Source: Amycolatopsis nigrescens CSC17Ta-90 (GTDB lineage Bacteria > Actinomycetota > Actinomycetes > Mycobacteriales > Pseudonocardiaceae). Taken from it: DNA of 64,000 nucleotides. Below the pieces are notes generated by a model, which worked only from the letters and a program-made list of their open reading frames with translations, did no database searches and was not told the origin of the DNA. The position numbers and the translations under genes are program-made. Shown in pieces: positions 37,040 through 46,183 of the stretch (position 1 is its first letter; the number at the start of each line of letters is the position of its first letter). The stretch lies in the NCBI RefSeq assembly GCF_000384315.1, contig NZ_ARVW01000001.1, forward strand, positions 8,229,001 to 8,293,000. The letters are read 5' to 3'.

Positions 37040-38680
37040 TTATGTGCCAGAAGGTGCGGTGAACGGCTGCACGTCCGGCTGGAACACCTGCCCCGGCGCA
37101 GGCACCTTGAGGTCGATCAGGTAGTCGGCGGTGGCCTTGTCCACCCCGGCGGAGTCACCGAGGATGCAGTGGCCGAAGGCGTCCACCGACAGCAGCCGGG
37201 AATAGCCGAGCTGGTCGGCCATCCGCTTGGAGAACTCGTACTGGGTGGCCGGGTCGTAGAAGTTGCCCACCACCAGCACCGGGTTCTCGGTGGACCGGTT
37301 CCACGGGCCGCGGTAGGCGTCCGCGTCCTTGACCGGCCACACCGGACACCCGGCCGGGTCCGAGAACGCCTGGCTACGACCGAAGGTGGGCGACTCCTTC
37401 TCCCAGGCCGCCGCGACCGACGGCACCTGCTCCTGGTCGTCGCCGAACTTCTTGTCCGAGCAGTTCACCCCGAGATAGGAGTCGTCCGAGTTGTACGGAC
37501 TGTCCGGCAGCGAGTCGAACTTGGTGCCACGGACCGCTTTCGTCAGCGTCGGCAGGTCTTCGGCGGTGAACCGCTGCACCTGCCCGTCCGGCGGGTTCAG
37601 CACGTCGTAGAGCGACTGCAGATCCTTGGCCAGTGAGATGAACGCCGCCGGTGAGTACAGCGCGCCGCCCACCGCACCGACGAACCTGCTCAGGTCGATC
37701 TCGGTGCCGTCCGGCAGGGTGACCGGCTTTTCGCGCAGCGCGGTGCGCAGTTCGTCGAACTTCTCGCGCGGCTGCCCCGGGCTGAACGCGCAGCGCTCGG
37801 CCACCTCCTTGCACTTGGCCAGGAAACCGTCCAGTGCGACCTCGAAACCGCGGGCGCGCTCCCGGTCGTACTGCAGGCCGTCACTGGTCCGCAGCGCCGG
37901 GTCCACATTGCCGTCGATCACCAGCGCCCTGGAGTTCTTCGGGAACATGTTCGCGTAGGTGGATCCGATCAGCGTGCCGTAGGAGAAGCCGACGAAGTTC
38001 AGCTTCTGGTCACCGACCGCCGCGCGCAGCACGTCGAGATCCCGCACCACGTCCTTTGTGGACATGTGGTGCAGCAGCGCGCCCCCGTTGCGCTCGCAGA
38101 ACTGGCCGTAGTCGCGATAGGACGCCAGCGTGCCGGAGATCTCCTGCCTGGTGACCGGCACGCCGACCTGGGCGCCGAACACGTCGTTCGCGTCCTCCGC
38201 GGTGGTGAAGCAGCGCAGGGGGTTGCTCGTGCCGACCCCTCGCGGGTCGAAGCCGATCAGGTCGAACCGGTCCATTACCTCGGGGTTGAAGAAGGACGCG
38301 GCGGAGACCGGCATGGTCATTCCCGGCCCGCCGGGCCCGCCGGGGTTCAGGAACAGCGACCCGACCTTCTGGTCCGGTTTGGTCGCCGCCCGCCGGAGCA
38401 GACCAAGGTCGATGGTGCCGAGCGTCGCGTCGTCGTGGTCGATCGGCACCCGGTAGGTGGCGCAGCTGAACGAGCCCGTCTGGTCCGGCGGCACGGTGCC
38501 TTCCGCGCACGGCCCCCATTCGACCGGCGGTGTCGCGCCGACCTGTGCCGCCTGCGGGCCGTCGGCCTGCGCGACCTGTTCGGCCTGCGCGGCGACCGGC
38601 AGCCCGAGCAACGCGGTCCCTGCCACGAGCACCCCCACCAGTGCCCTCGTGCGCACCGGCCTTCGTGTGGACTTCGACAC
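37040..38680 (-). CDS. Secreted S33-family alpha/beta-hydrolase (tripeptidyl aminopeptidase-like)
   Basis: The 546-residue protein has a signal peptide (RALVGVLVAGTALLGLPVAA, then QAE). The catalytic serine lies in NFVGFSYGTLIGSTY (about residue 232), the Asp in VGNFYDPATQYE (about 475) and the His in SVDAFGHCI (about 502). A TAP-like C-terminal domain is present. It probably removes N-terminal tripeptides or hydrolyses esters outside the cell, like Streptomyces SlpD/SlpE. GTG 38680 is chosen because GGAGGGAG precedes it and the signal peptide then begins properly. Confidence 0.88.
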   Translation of the reverse strand: MSKSTRRPVRTRALVGVLVAGTALLGLPVAAQAEQVAQADGPQAAQVGATPPVEWGPCAEGTVPPDQTGSFSCATYRVPIDHDDATLGTIDLGLLRRAATKPDQKVGSLFLNPGGPGGPGMTMPVSAASFFNPEVMDRFDLIGFDPRGVGTSNPLRCFTTAEDANDVFGAQVGVPVTRQEISGTLASYRDYGQFCERNGGALLHHMSTKDVVRDLDVLRAAVGDQKLNFVGFSYGTLIGSTYANMFPKNSRALVIDGNVDPALRTSDGLQYDRERARGFEVALDGFLAKCKEVAERCAFSPGQPREKFDELRTALREKPVTLPDGTEIDLSRFVGAVGGALYSPAAFISLAKDLQSLYDVLNPPDGQVQRFTAEDLPTLTKAVRGTKFDSLPDSPYNSDDSYLGVNCSDKKFGDDQEQVPSVAAAWEKESPTFGRSQAFSDPAGCPVWPVKDADAYRGPWNRSTENPVLVVGNFYDPATQYEFSKRMADQLGYSRLLSVDAFGHCILGDSAGVDKATADYLIDLKVPAPGQVFQPDVQPFTAPSGT

Positions 38681-38763
38681 GAACTCTCCCTCCCTAGCCG
38701 CCGCCTGCGGAGATCGCAGGGCGGAGTGGTCACGTCGAAGATGGCACAGCGTGGTGATCGGCG

Positions 38764-39279
38764 TCACCGTCCGAACGGCTGGTCCAAACCTCCGGGGGAT
38801 TTTTCACGAGACAGGATGAAGATCGGCAGCTCTCGTCCTGCGGCATCCCGCTCCATCGCGTATCCCGGCCAGAACTCGAGCAGCCGGCGCCACAGCTCGT
38901 CGTACTCCGGCCCCTTGACCTCCCTGGCTCGCACCGCGATCTGCTTGCCGCGCAGCGCAATACTCGCTTCCGGATGCGCGCGCAAGTTGAAAGTCCACGC
39001 CGGATGGCTGGACTTCCCCCAGTTGGAGCCGGTCAGCACGTACTGGTCGCCGTACGGGTAGTAGAGCAGGTTGTTGCTCCTCGGCAGCCCGCTCCGCCGG
39101 CCGGTACTGGTCAGCCGCAGCGACGGCAGACCGGCGATCGCGACCAGGCTCAGCCGGCCGCTGGACGCGCGGTGCAGCCGCTGGTCCGCCCAGACGATGC
39201 CGGCCGCCAGTTTCATCAGCCATGGGCGGGTGCCGAGGGAGCGGGCGACCTTGGACAGGGGATTACGCGAGTTACGCAC
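38764..39279 (-). CDS. Deazaflavin (F420)-dependent nitroreductase-family protein
   Basis: The 171-residue split-barrel protein of the Ddn/FDOR-A type contains LRLTSTGRRSGLPRSNNLLY, YVLTGSNWGKSSHPAWTFNL and VRAREVKGPEYDELW, with the GRRSG and W-G-K-x-x-H-P cofactor-binding motifs. It probably uses F420H2 to reduce a small hydrophobic substrate. GTG 39279 overlaps the end of egtD by 8 bp, so it is translated as the last gene of the ergothioneine operon. A role in thiol or redox metabolism is an inference. Confidence 0.85.
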   Translation of the reverse strand: MRNSRNPLSKVARSLGTRPWLMKLAAGIVWADQRLHRASSGRLSLVAIAGLPSLRLTSTGRRSGLPRSNNLLYYPYGDQYVLTGSNWGKSSHPAWTFNLRAHPEASIALRGKQIAVRAREVKGPEYDELWRRLLEFWPGYAMERDAAGRELPIFILSREKSPGGLDQPFGR

Positions 39280-40252
39280 GGATGGATCTTGCCAAAGACA
39301 CCCCGAAGAGTTTCCCCGAATCGGTCCACCAGCGCTCGACGTCGAACCCGGCGTCCGCGAGCTCGCCGCGGATCCCGCCGGCCCGGAACTTGGCGGAGAT
39401 CTCGGTGCGGATGTGCTCTCCTTCGGTGAAGCGCACTTCCATGCCCGCGCCGGGAATGCGCACCAGCATGTCCGCACTGGCCCGGAGCCGCATCTCGATC
39501 CATTCCGCCTCGGCGTCCCAGTAGGACTCGTGCTCGAACCCGTCGGGGTCGAAGTCCGCCCCGAGCCGCTGGTTGACCACCCGCAGCACGTTCCGGTTGA
39601 ACTCCGCGGTCACCCCGGCCGCGTCGTCGTACGCGCGGACCAGCGTCTCCGGGTTCTTCACCAGGTCGGTACCCAGCAGCAGCCATTCCCCCTCGGCCAG
39701 CACATCACGCACCGAGCGCAGGAACTTGCCCCGTTCGACCGGGGTCAGGTTGCCGATCGTGCCACCGAGGAAGGCGACCAGTCTCGGCTGCTCTCCCGGG
39801 AGCAGGTCGAGGTGCTCGGTGAAGTCGCCGATCGCCCCGCGCACGCTCAGGCCGGGATAGTCGGCCGAGATCGCCTCGACGGCGTCGGCCAGCGCCGACT
39901 CGGACACGTCCAGCGGGACGAAGGTCTCCAGCGACCCGTGCCCGCGAAGCCCGTCGAGCAGCAGCCTGGTCTTCTCGCTCGACCCGGATCCCAGCTCGAC
40001 CAGCGTGTGCGCACCGGTCACCCTGGCGATCTCGGCGGCTTCCCTGCCCAGCACCTCCCGCTCCGCGCGGGTCGGGTAGTACTCCGGCAGCGCGGTGATC
40101 TCCTCGAACAGCTCACTCCCCCGTGCGTCGTAGAACCACTTGGACGGCAGCCACTTCTGCGTGGCGGACAGCCCGGCACGCACGTCGGTCCGCAGCGCCT
40201 CGGTGATGTCGTCCGGGTGGCGGTGCACATCGAGTTCGCTCATCGTGTTCAC
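39272..40252 (-). CDS. egtD: L-histidine N-alpha-methyltransferase EgtD
   Basis: The 326-residue SAM enzyme trimethylates histidine to hercynine, the first step of ergothioneine synthesis. Seen are KWFYDARGSELFEEITALPE and YYPTRAE, the SAM site VELGSGSSEKTRLLLD, and FLGGTIGNLTP. The C-terminal segment RMRLRAS-type ESYWDAEAEWIEMRLRAS fits substrate-binding regions. GTG 40252 overlaps the egtC stop (GTGA); ATG 40243 is an alternative three codons in. Confidence 0.95.
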   Translation of the reverse strand: MNTMSELDVHRHPDDITEALRTDVRAGLSATQKWLPSKWFYDARGSELFEEITALPEYYPTRAEREVLGREAAEIARVTGAHTLVELGSGSSEKTRLLLDGLRGHGSLETFVPLDVSESALADAVEAISADYPGLSVRGAIGDFTEHLDLLPGEQPRLVAFLGGTIGNLTPVERGKFLRSVRDVLAEGEWLLLGTDLVKNPETLVRAYDDAAGVTAEFNRNVLRVVNQRLGADFDPDGFEHESYWDAEAEWIEMRLRASADMLVRIPGAGMEVRFTEGEHIRTEISAKFRAGGIRGELADAGFDVERWWTDSGKLFGVSLARSIRA

Positions 40253-41013
40253 AGGCTCCGATCGGCGTTGAGGGGAAGGAATTCGACCTTGTAGGCCGGT
40301 TCGCGCTGGACGATCACCGCATGCCGCTCCGGCACCGGCGTCCAGCCGGGGTCGGCGTCCAGCGGCTCCGAAGCGACCACCACCGCTTCATCGGTACGCA
40401 ACACCGACAACGCGTGTGTCCAGGCGGTGGCCACCAGCAGCGACCCGTCGGTGAGCAGCAGGTTCAACCGCGAACCGGGGGCCGCCTCTTCCACCTCGGT
40501 GACCAGGTCGGTGACCGCCCGCACCGGGTCCACGCCCTGGCTCAGGCGGTCCCGCAGCAGCGCCCAGAGCAACGCCGAATCGGTCGGCGCCTCCAGCCGC
40601 ACCAGGTCGGTCACCGGCAGCCGCTCCGCGAGCGGGGCGACCGAGTCCGGCCAGCCCCGCACCACGCCGTTGTGGCTGAACAGCCACGGCCCGTCCGCGA
40701 ACGGCGCGCAGGCGGCCTCGTTGACCGGCATGCCCTCGGTGCCCGAGCGCACCGCGGCCACGAACGAGCCGAGCCGCAGTGACCTGGCCAGCTCCGGCAG
40801 CGACTGGTCGGTCCAGATCGGACTCGGCTTGCGGTACCGGGCCGTGGCACCGTCCTCGGTCTGCCAGCCGAGGCCGAAGCCGTCCGCGTTCACGGTGCCA
40901 CCGGCGCGCATGTCGGCCGGGGCGTAGGACTGGCGCAGCAGGGAATGCGGCGCGTCCAGGACCAGTTCGGCAGGCGCGCGCGGTACACCGAGGTACCCCA
41001 GATGGCGGCACAT
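40249..41013 (-). CDS. egtC: Gamma-glutamyl-hercynylcysteine S-oxide hydrolase EgtC
   Basis: The 254-residue Ntn (class II glutamine-amidotransferase-like) amidohydrolase starts MCRHLGYLG, so Met removal exposes the nucleophile Cys2. SPIWTDQSLPELA, VRSGTEGMPVNEAACAPF and WLFSHNGVV fit the family. It removes glutamate from the EgtB product. It begins 4 bp after egtB and overlaps egtD. Confidence 0.94.
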   Translation of the reverse strand: MCRHLGYLGVPRAPAELVLDAPHSLLRQSYAPADMRAGGTVNADGFGLGWQTEDGATARYRKPSPIWTDQSLPELARSLRLGSFVAAVRSGTEGMPVNEAACAPFADGPWLFSHNGVVRGWPDSVAPLAERLPVTDLVRLEAPTDSALLWALLRDRLSQGVDPVRAVTDLVTEVEEAAPGSRLNLLLTDGSLLVATAWTHALSVLRTDEAVVVASEPLDADPGWTPVPERHAVIVQREPAYKVEFLPLNADRSL

Positions 41014-41017
41014 CGGA

Positions 41018-42367
41018 TCAGCTCCGCTCACTCGGCCGGACGTTCCTGGCACAGCGGAACCCGGCGAAGATCTGCCGCCGGATCGGGTAGTCCCAGTTGC
41101 GGAAGGTGCCGCGGACCGCCGCCGCGTCGGTGCCGAACGAGCCACCGCGCAGCACCTTGTAGTCCGGCCCGAAGAACACCTCGGAGTACTCGCGATAGGG
41201 GAAGGCGCTGAAACCCGGGTAGCCGTGGAAGTCGGTGCCGGTCCACTCCCACACGTCCCCGATCAGCTGGTGCACGCCGAGCGGGGACGCGCCGGCCGGG
41301 TAGGCGCCGACCTCGGCCGGGCTCAGGTGTCGCTGCCCGAGATTGGCCTGTTCCGTACTCGGTTCCTCGTTGCCCCAAGGGAAACGCCGCGACTGCCCGG
41401 TCGCGGGATCGAACCTGGCCGCCTTCTCCCACTCCGGCTCGGTCGGCAGCCGCTTGCCCGCCCATGCCGCATATGCCTCTGCCTCGTAGTACGACACGTG
41501 CACCACCGGCTGCTCGGCCGGGACCCGCTCGTAGACGCCGAACCGGGTACGCCACCAGCCGTCCTGCTCGCGCTGCCAGAACCGCGGCGCGGTGATCTCG
41601 TGCGCCCGCAGGTAATCCCAGCCCGCTTCGCTCCACCAGCGGCGCTGACCGTAACCGCCGGCTTCGAGGAACTCGGTGTACTGGCCGTTGGTGACCGGAA
41701 AGGTGTCGATCACGAACGCGGTCACGTCGATCTCGTGCGCCGGCCGTTCGTTGTCCAGCGCCCACGGCTCGGCGGTGGTGCCCATCACGAACGGGCCACC
41801 GGGCACCAGCACCTCGGCAGGCACCCGGCCGGTTCGCCTGCCCGGCGGCGCGGGTGCGTGCAGCACCGGGTCGCCCTTGCGCAGCTGGTGGGTGGCCAGC
41901 ATGGTCTCGTCGTGCTGCTGCTCGTGCTGGGTAATCATGCCGAAGGCGAACGCGGCCTCGGTCAGCCGCCGCCCCTCCAGCGGGGCCTTTTCCAGTACCT
42001 CCAACGCTTTCGCCCGCACTTCGCCGACGTAGGCTCGGGCCTGCGCCGGCCCGAGCAGCGGCAGCGCCGGCCGGTCCGCCCGCGCGTGCTTGAACGCGTC
42101 ATACAGCTCGTCGATGTCCGGGCGCAGCGGCTCACGGCCGCCAACATCGCGGACCAGCCAGAGTTCTTCCTGGCTGCCGATGTGCGCGAGGTCCCAGACC
42201 AGCGGCGACATCAGCCTGGAGTGCTGACGGGTCAACTCCTCGTCGTCCACCGCGTCGGTGAGCACGGTGCTGCGAGCCCGTGCCCTGGTCAGTGCCTCCG
42301 CGGCGTGGGCGCGCAGGTTCTCCCGGCTCAGCTCGCGCAGCGGGTTCACAGCTTCACGGATAGGCAT
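41018..42367 (-). CDS. egtB: Hercynine oxygenase / sulfoxide synthase EgtB
   Basis: The 449-residue protein has an N-terminal DinB-like domain with the Fe ligand set: His in PLVWDLAHIGSQEE and the H-x3-H-x-E motif QHEQQHDETM. A C-terminal FGE-sulfatase domain follows (VLVPGGPFVMGTT, WEWTGTDFHGYPGF, VLRGGSFGT, NWDYPIRRQIFAGFRCAR). It joins hercynine to gamma-glutamylcysteine with O2. It starts 3 bp after egtA. Confidence 0.96.
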   Translation of the reverse strand: MPIREAVNPLRELSRENLRAHAAEALTRARARSTVLTDAVDDEELTRQHSRLMSPLVWDLAHIGSQEELWLVRDVGGREPLRPDIDELYDAFKHARADRPALPLLGPAQARAYVGEVRAKALEVLEKAPLEGRRLTEAAFAFGMITQHEQQHDETMLATHQLRKGDPVLHAPAPPGRRTGRVPAEVLVPGGPFVMGTTAEPWALDNERPAHEIDVTAFVIDTFPVTNGQYTEFLEAGGYGQRRWWSEAGWDYLRAHEITAPRFWQREQDGWWRTRFGVYERVPAEQPVVHVSYYEAEAYAAWAGKRLPTEPEWEKAARFDPATGQSRRFPWGNEEPSTEQANLGQRHLSPAEVGAYPAGASPLGVHQLIGDVWEWTGTDFHGYPGFSAFPYREYSEVFFGPDYKVLRGGSFGTDAAAVRGTFRNWDYPIRRQIFAGFRCARNVRPSERS

Positions 42368-42370
42368 GGC

Positions 42371-43642
42371 TCATTTCCTCCCGGCGTGCGCGAGACGCTG
42401 CACGCCCTCGGTGATCTCGTCGATGGTGGACGCCGGCAGACTGGTGCCGGCCAGTTCGGCGCAGCCGAGGTCGGCGACCGCACGGGCCGCCGCCGCGATC
42501 TCCGGATCGGCGAGCCCGCACCGGGCGGCCTGCTCCCAGTGCTCCGCGACCGGGGCGCAGATCTCCAGCACCCTGTCGACGGTGGCCCGCTCGGCCAGCA
42601 GCGCGGTCAGCAGCGCGACCGGATGCAGCCAGCGCTCGGCTGGCTGGGCGTCCAGATAGCGCACCTCGAGGTAACCCTGCGGCCGGACCGGGGTGAACAT
42701 CGTGGTCAGGTGGTAGTCCAGGTCGGCGAGCGTGGGCGGGGCCAGCAGGCCGGCCGCGCCACGCCTGCTCACCCAGTCCGCGAAGGTGAGCCCTTCCGGC
42801 GCGTCCCACGCACCTTCCGGCCGCCGCAGCACCATCAGCGGGGTGTCCATGATCCGGCTCGCCCAGCTTTCGGCGGGTTCGGGCGTGGCCGGCGCGGCGA
42901 AGGTGCGGGCGTGCTCGGTGCCCATCACCGCCAGCCAGCGGGCGGAGGCCTGTCCGGTCTCCCGGCCGGCATGGCGGCCCGAGTTGGCGAACAGCGCCAG
43001 CAGCGGCGGGCCCAGCGCGTGCACGGCAGCCCAGCGGGACGGAAGTGCATCCGCCTCACCGGTGTCCACGCAGATTTGCAGGCCCGCGGTACTGCACATC
43101 ATCGTGATGCCGCCGGTGCCGAACCGGGCGAACCGCCGTTCCATGCTCGCGTACCGCTCGGTGCCGAGCAGCCGGGACGGCGGGCGGAAGGCGTCGATAC
43201 CACTTTCACCGAGCCGGAATCCAGCGGTGGCCAGTAGTTCGGTCAGATAGCTGAGGTCGGCGGAGACGGTCGCCTCGAGCTCCGGCAGCGAGGACTGCGG
43301 GAGGGCGGAGATCTCCACCTGGCACCCGGGCTCCAGGGTGATCGGGGAGCCGCCGGGCAACGGTTGAGCGGGGCTTTCGGGGCGCAATGTGCGCGGGGTG
43401 TGCGGGCCTAGTGCGGCCGCGAGTTCGTCGGGGTTCACGGGTCTTCGGAGGTCGTCCGCGTAGTGCACGGTGTACTCGAGTTCTACGCCGAGCAGTCTCG
43501 GCGGCCCGTGCTTGAAACAGACGGAAGCGACATAGGACTCACCTTCCGCGCGGTCGGACACCACCTTCGCCGCGAGGTCGGCCGCCTGGGTGCATCCATT
43601 GGTGTTACCGGGAAAGTCTTGGACCGAGTGGACAGTTGTCAT
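42371..43642 (-). CDS. egtA: Glutamate-cysteine ligase EgtA
   Basis: The 423-residue enzyme makes gamma-glutamylcysteine for ergothioneine. Motifs are LLGVELEYTVHY, the substrate region LEPGCQVEISALPQSSLPEL, MMCSTAGLQICVDTG and GYLEVRYLDAQPAERWL, all in GCS2/EgtA proteins. It is the first gene of the egtABCD operon. ATG 43642 is chosen; an in-frame ATG at 43660 would add six residues. No egtE (the PLP lyase of the last step) is present, so that step must be encoded elsewhere, as is common in Actinobacteria. Confidence 0.93.
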   Translation of the reverse strand: MTTVHSVQDFPGNTNGCTQAADLAAKVVSDRAEGESYVASVCFKHGPPRLLGVELEYTVHYADDLRRPVNPDELAAALGPHTPRTLRPESPAQPLPGGSPITLEPGCQVEISALPQSSLPELEATVSADLSYLTELLATAGFRLGESGIDAFRPPSRLLGTERYASMERRFARFGTGGITMMCSTAGLQICVDTGEADALPSRWAAVHALGPPLLALFANSGRHAGRETGQASARWLAVMGTEHARTFAAPATPEPAESWASRIMDTPLMVLRRPEGAWDAPEGLTFADWVSRRGAAGLLAPPTLADLDYHLTTMFTPVRPQGYLEVRYLDAQPAERWLHPVALLTALLAERATVDRVLEICAPVAEHWEQAARCGLADPEIAAAARAVADLGCAELAGTSLPASTIDEITEGVQRLAHAGRK

Positions 43643-43771
43643 GGCACCGCCGCAGTTCATTCGCCGGGACGACTTGACTTCGGACGCTACACGCGGGGTA
43701 CGACAATCGCAGGTTTCATCCCGCCGGGCAGGAGCCGGCATCCACTCCCCAAGATGAGCACCGACGAGCGC

Positions 43772-44695
43772 TCAGGGCAGCGTCGACTCGGTGCCGAGGC
43801 CGAGCTCGGCCGCGGCGGTGCGCACCGCCGCGATCACCAGCTGCAGCGCCGGACGGCGCAAGGCCGTGGTCCGGCAGGCGATCGACACCGTGCGCATCAC
43901 CGGAGTGCTCAGCGCGACCACGTCCACCCCCGGCGGCCGCAGGATCAGGCCGAGGTCGGAAACCAGCGTGATGCCGAGGCCGGCGCCGACCATCGCCATC
44001 GCGGTGGCCTGCTCCCCCACCTCGTGGTTGACCTTCGGCTCGAAGCCGTGCCGGTGGCAGGCGACCCGCACCGCGCGCCCGAGGTGGCTCTTCGGGCTGG
44101 ACAGGATCCAGGGGTGCTCGGCCAGTTCGAGCAGCGAGACCGAGCCGGACGGCACGGTGCCGCGTGGCACCGCCGCGTGCAGCCGTTCCACCGCGATCAC
44201 CGAGCGCTCCAGGCTGACGTCCCACGGCATCGGTGCGTCCGAGTAGTCGATCACGAAGGAGAAGTCGAGGGTGCCGTCCCGCACCGCCTCCGCGGTGGCC
44301 TCGGGGGCCAGCTCCACGGTTTTCACCTGAATGCCGGGATGCTGCTCGGCCAGCAGGGTGAGCGCGGAGGGCAGCAGCCCGGAGGCCACCGACGCCCAGA
44401 CCCCCGCGGTGAGCCGGACGGTGATCGAGTCCTGCGCCTCCTCCAGTGCCATGGTGGCCCGTTCGACCGCACCGAGGATCTCCTCCGCGTGCTCGGTCAG
44501 CAGCAGCCCGAGCTCGGTCATCTGCACCCGCCTGCCCAGCCGCTCGAAGAGCCGGGCGCCGACGTCCCGTTCGAGCTGCGCGAGCTGCTGGGACACCGCG
44601 GACGGGGTGTAGTGCAGCGCGGCCGCCGCCGCGGTCACCGTGCCCCGCCGCTGTAGCTCCCGGAGCATTCGCAGCCGGGTCAACGAAAGCTCCAT
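43772..44695 (-). CDS. LysR-family transcriptional regulator
   Basis: The 307-residue protein has an N-terminal LysR helix-turn-helix (LRMLRELQRRGTVTAAAAAL, TPSAVSQQLAQLERDVGARL) and a periplasmic-binding-like effector domain. It is divergent from an amino-acid dehydrogenase gene across 214 bp, the classic layout for a LysR activator and its target, so control of that dehydrogenase by an amino or keto acid is the working inference. The gap contains a CCTT-N7-AAGG dyad near 44825-44839. Confidence 0.9.
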   Translation of the reverse strand: MELSLTRLRMLRELQRRGTVTAAAAALHYTPSAVSQQLAQLERDVGARLFERLGRRVQMTELGLLLTEHAEEILGAVERATMALEEAQDSITVRLTAGVWASVASGLLPSALTLLAEQHPGIQVKTVELAPEATAEAVRDGTLDFSFVIDYSDAPMPWDVSLERSVIAVERLHAAVPRGTVPSGSVSLLELAEHPWILSSPKSHLGRAVRVACHRHGFEPKVNHEVGEQATAMAMVGAGLGITLVSDLGLILRPPGVDVVALSTPVMRTVSIACRTTALRRPALQLVIAAVRTAAAELGLGTESTLP

Positions 44696-44909
44696 ACATC
44701 AACGGTAAACGGAAACGTGCATGATCTTTAACTGGACGCGCGGGCCCGGCCCGGCGCACTCTGGGGGCAGCGGCCCGGCCGCCACCGGACGGGCAACCCA
44801 CGCAGCAGCCTCAGGCGGGACATTCCTTAGTTACCAAGGAGTTTCCGGCCCGCTGGTCGCTGCGCGAAAACTGGCCGTGTCGAGCGGAACGACTTGGAGG
44901 TGGGGAGAA

Positions 44910-46103
44910 GTGATCATCGAGCACAACGAACCTTTGCTGAGGCTCACTTGGACGGACCCGGTGACCGGCACCAACGGATATCTCGTGGTGCACACCCTCA
45001 CCTCCGGCCTGGCCACCGGCGGCACCCGGATGCGCGCCGGCTGCACCCTGTCCGAGGTCGAGGACCTGGCCAGGGGCATGGCGAACAAGACGGCAACTTT
45101 CAACCTGCCGGTCGGCGGGGCCAAGGGCGGGATCGACTTCGATCCGAAGGACCCGCGCGCGATGGGCGTGCTGAAGCGGTTCTGCTCGGCCATGCGGCCC
45201 TGGCTGGACGCCCATTGGGTGACCGCTGAAGACCTCGGCGTGCCGCAGCACCTGATCGACGAGGTGTTCGCCGAGCTGGGCCTCGGCCAGTCCTACCACG
45301 CGGCGATCAGCCGCTCGGCCGACCCGGAGCGCACCCTGCGGCGGGTGCAGGCCGGGCTGAACGCGCCCGTTCCCGGCGGCCTGCTGCTCGGGGACGTGAT
45401 CGGCGGCTACGGCGTGGCGCAGGCGTGCCTCGGCGTGGCGGCCTCCTGGGGCTCGCCCGCCGACGAGACCACGGTGGCCATCCAGGGCATCGGCACCATG
45501 GGCGGTGGCGCGGCCTGGTACCTGCACGAGGCCGGGGTCCGGGTGGTCGCGGTCGCCGACGCGGCCGGCACCCTCTACGACCCGGCGGGCCTGGACGTGC
45601 CCGCCCTGCTCGAACTTCGGGACGCCTACGGTGAGATCGACCGCGAGCGGGTGCCCGGCGAGGTCCAGCGGCTGCCGCGGAACGCGGTCATCGGGACCGA
45701 GGCGGACATCCTGGTGCCGGCCGCGATCTCCTACGCGATCACCGAGGACAACGTGATGGACGTGGCGGCCAAGGTGGTCATCGAAGCCGCCAACGCGGCC
45801 ACCACCCCGGAGGCCGAGGCCATGCTCACCGCACGCGGGGTGCCGGTGATCCCGGACTTCGTGGCCAACGCCGGTGCCGCGGCATGGGCGTGGTGGCTGC
45901 TGCTCGGCGAGGTCGGCGCGGACCCGGCCGACTCCTTCCTCCGGCTGCGCACCGAGATGCAGTCGAAGGTCGCATTGCTGCTCGGGCAGTGGGAGATGGA
46001 CCGGGTGTCGCCCCGGCGGACCGGCCTGCAGCTGGCCGCCGCCAACCGGGTGGAGCGGCTCGAGCACCAGCCCGAGGAGGAATCCGCCCTGCTGATCCCC
46101 TGA
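44910..46103 (+). CDS. Glu/Leu/Phe/Val dehydrogenase
   Basis: The 397-residue NAD(P)-dependent amino-acid dehydrogenase has the catalytic Lys in LPVGGAKGGIDFDPKD, ANKTATFNLP before it, VTAEDLGVPQ, and the Rossmann motif AIQGIGTMGGGAAW. VIEAANAATTPEAE and IPDFVANAGAAAWAWW are typical of the family. It deaminates an amino acid to its keto acid or the reverse; leucine/valine versus glutamate specificity is not clear. GTG 44910 has GGTGGGGAG just upstream. It is probably regulated by the divergent LysR gene. Confidence 0.9.
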   Translation: MIIEHNEPLLRLTWTDPVTGTNGYLVVHTLTSGLATGGTRMRAGCTLSEVEDLARGMANKTATFNLPVGGAKGGIDFDPKDPRAMGVLKRFCSAMRPWLDAHWVTAEDLGVPQHLIDEVFAELGLGQSYHAAISRSADPERTLRRVQAGLNAPVPGGLLLGDVIGGYGVAQACLGVAASWGSPADETTVAIQGIGTMGGGAAWYLHEAGVRVVAVADAAGTLYDPAGLDVPALLELRDAYGEIDRERVPGEVQRLPRNAVIGTEADILVPAAISYAITEDNVMDVAAKVVIEAANAATTPEAEAMLTARGVPVIPDFVANAGAAAWAWWLLLGEVGADPADSFLRLRTEMQSKVALLLGQWEMDRVSPRRTGLQLAAANRVERLEHQPEEESALLIP

Positions 46104-46130
46104 CCTGTCCGTGCCGCGGGTGGCGCGTCA

Positions 46131-46146
46131 CAAAACGTACGTACGG
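46131..46146. promoter_or_regulatory. AcnR-type operator upstream of acnR
   Basis: CAAAACGTACGTACGG matches the AcnR motif CAGNACNNNCGTACTG at 10 of 12 specified positions and contains the perfect palindrome CGTACGTACG. It lies 37 bp before the acnR start, so autoregulation is likely. Confidence 0.6.
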
Positions 46147-46183
46147 ATTGCGTTGGCGCTACCCGCGGTGACAGGATCACGGG

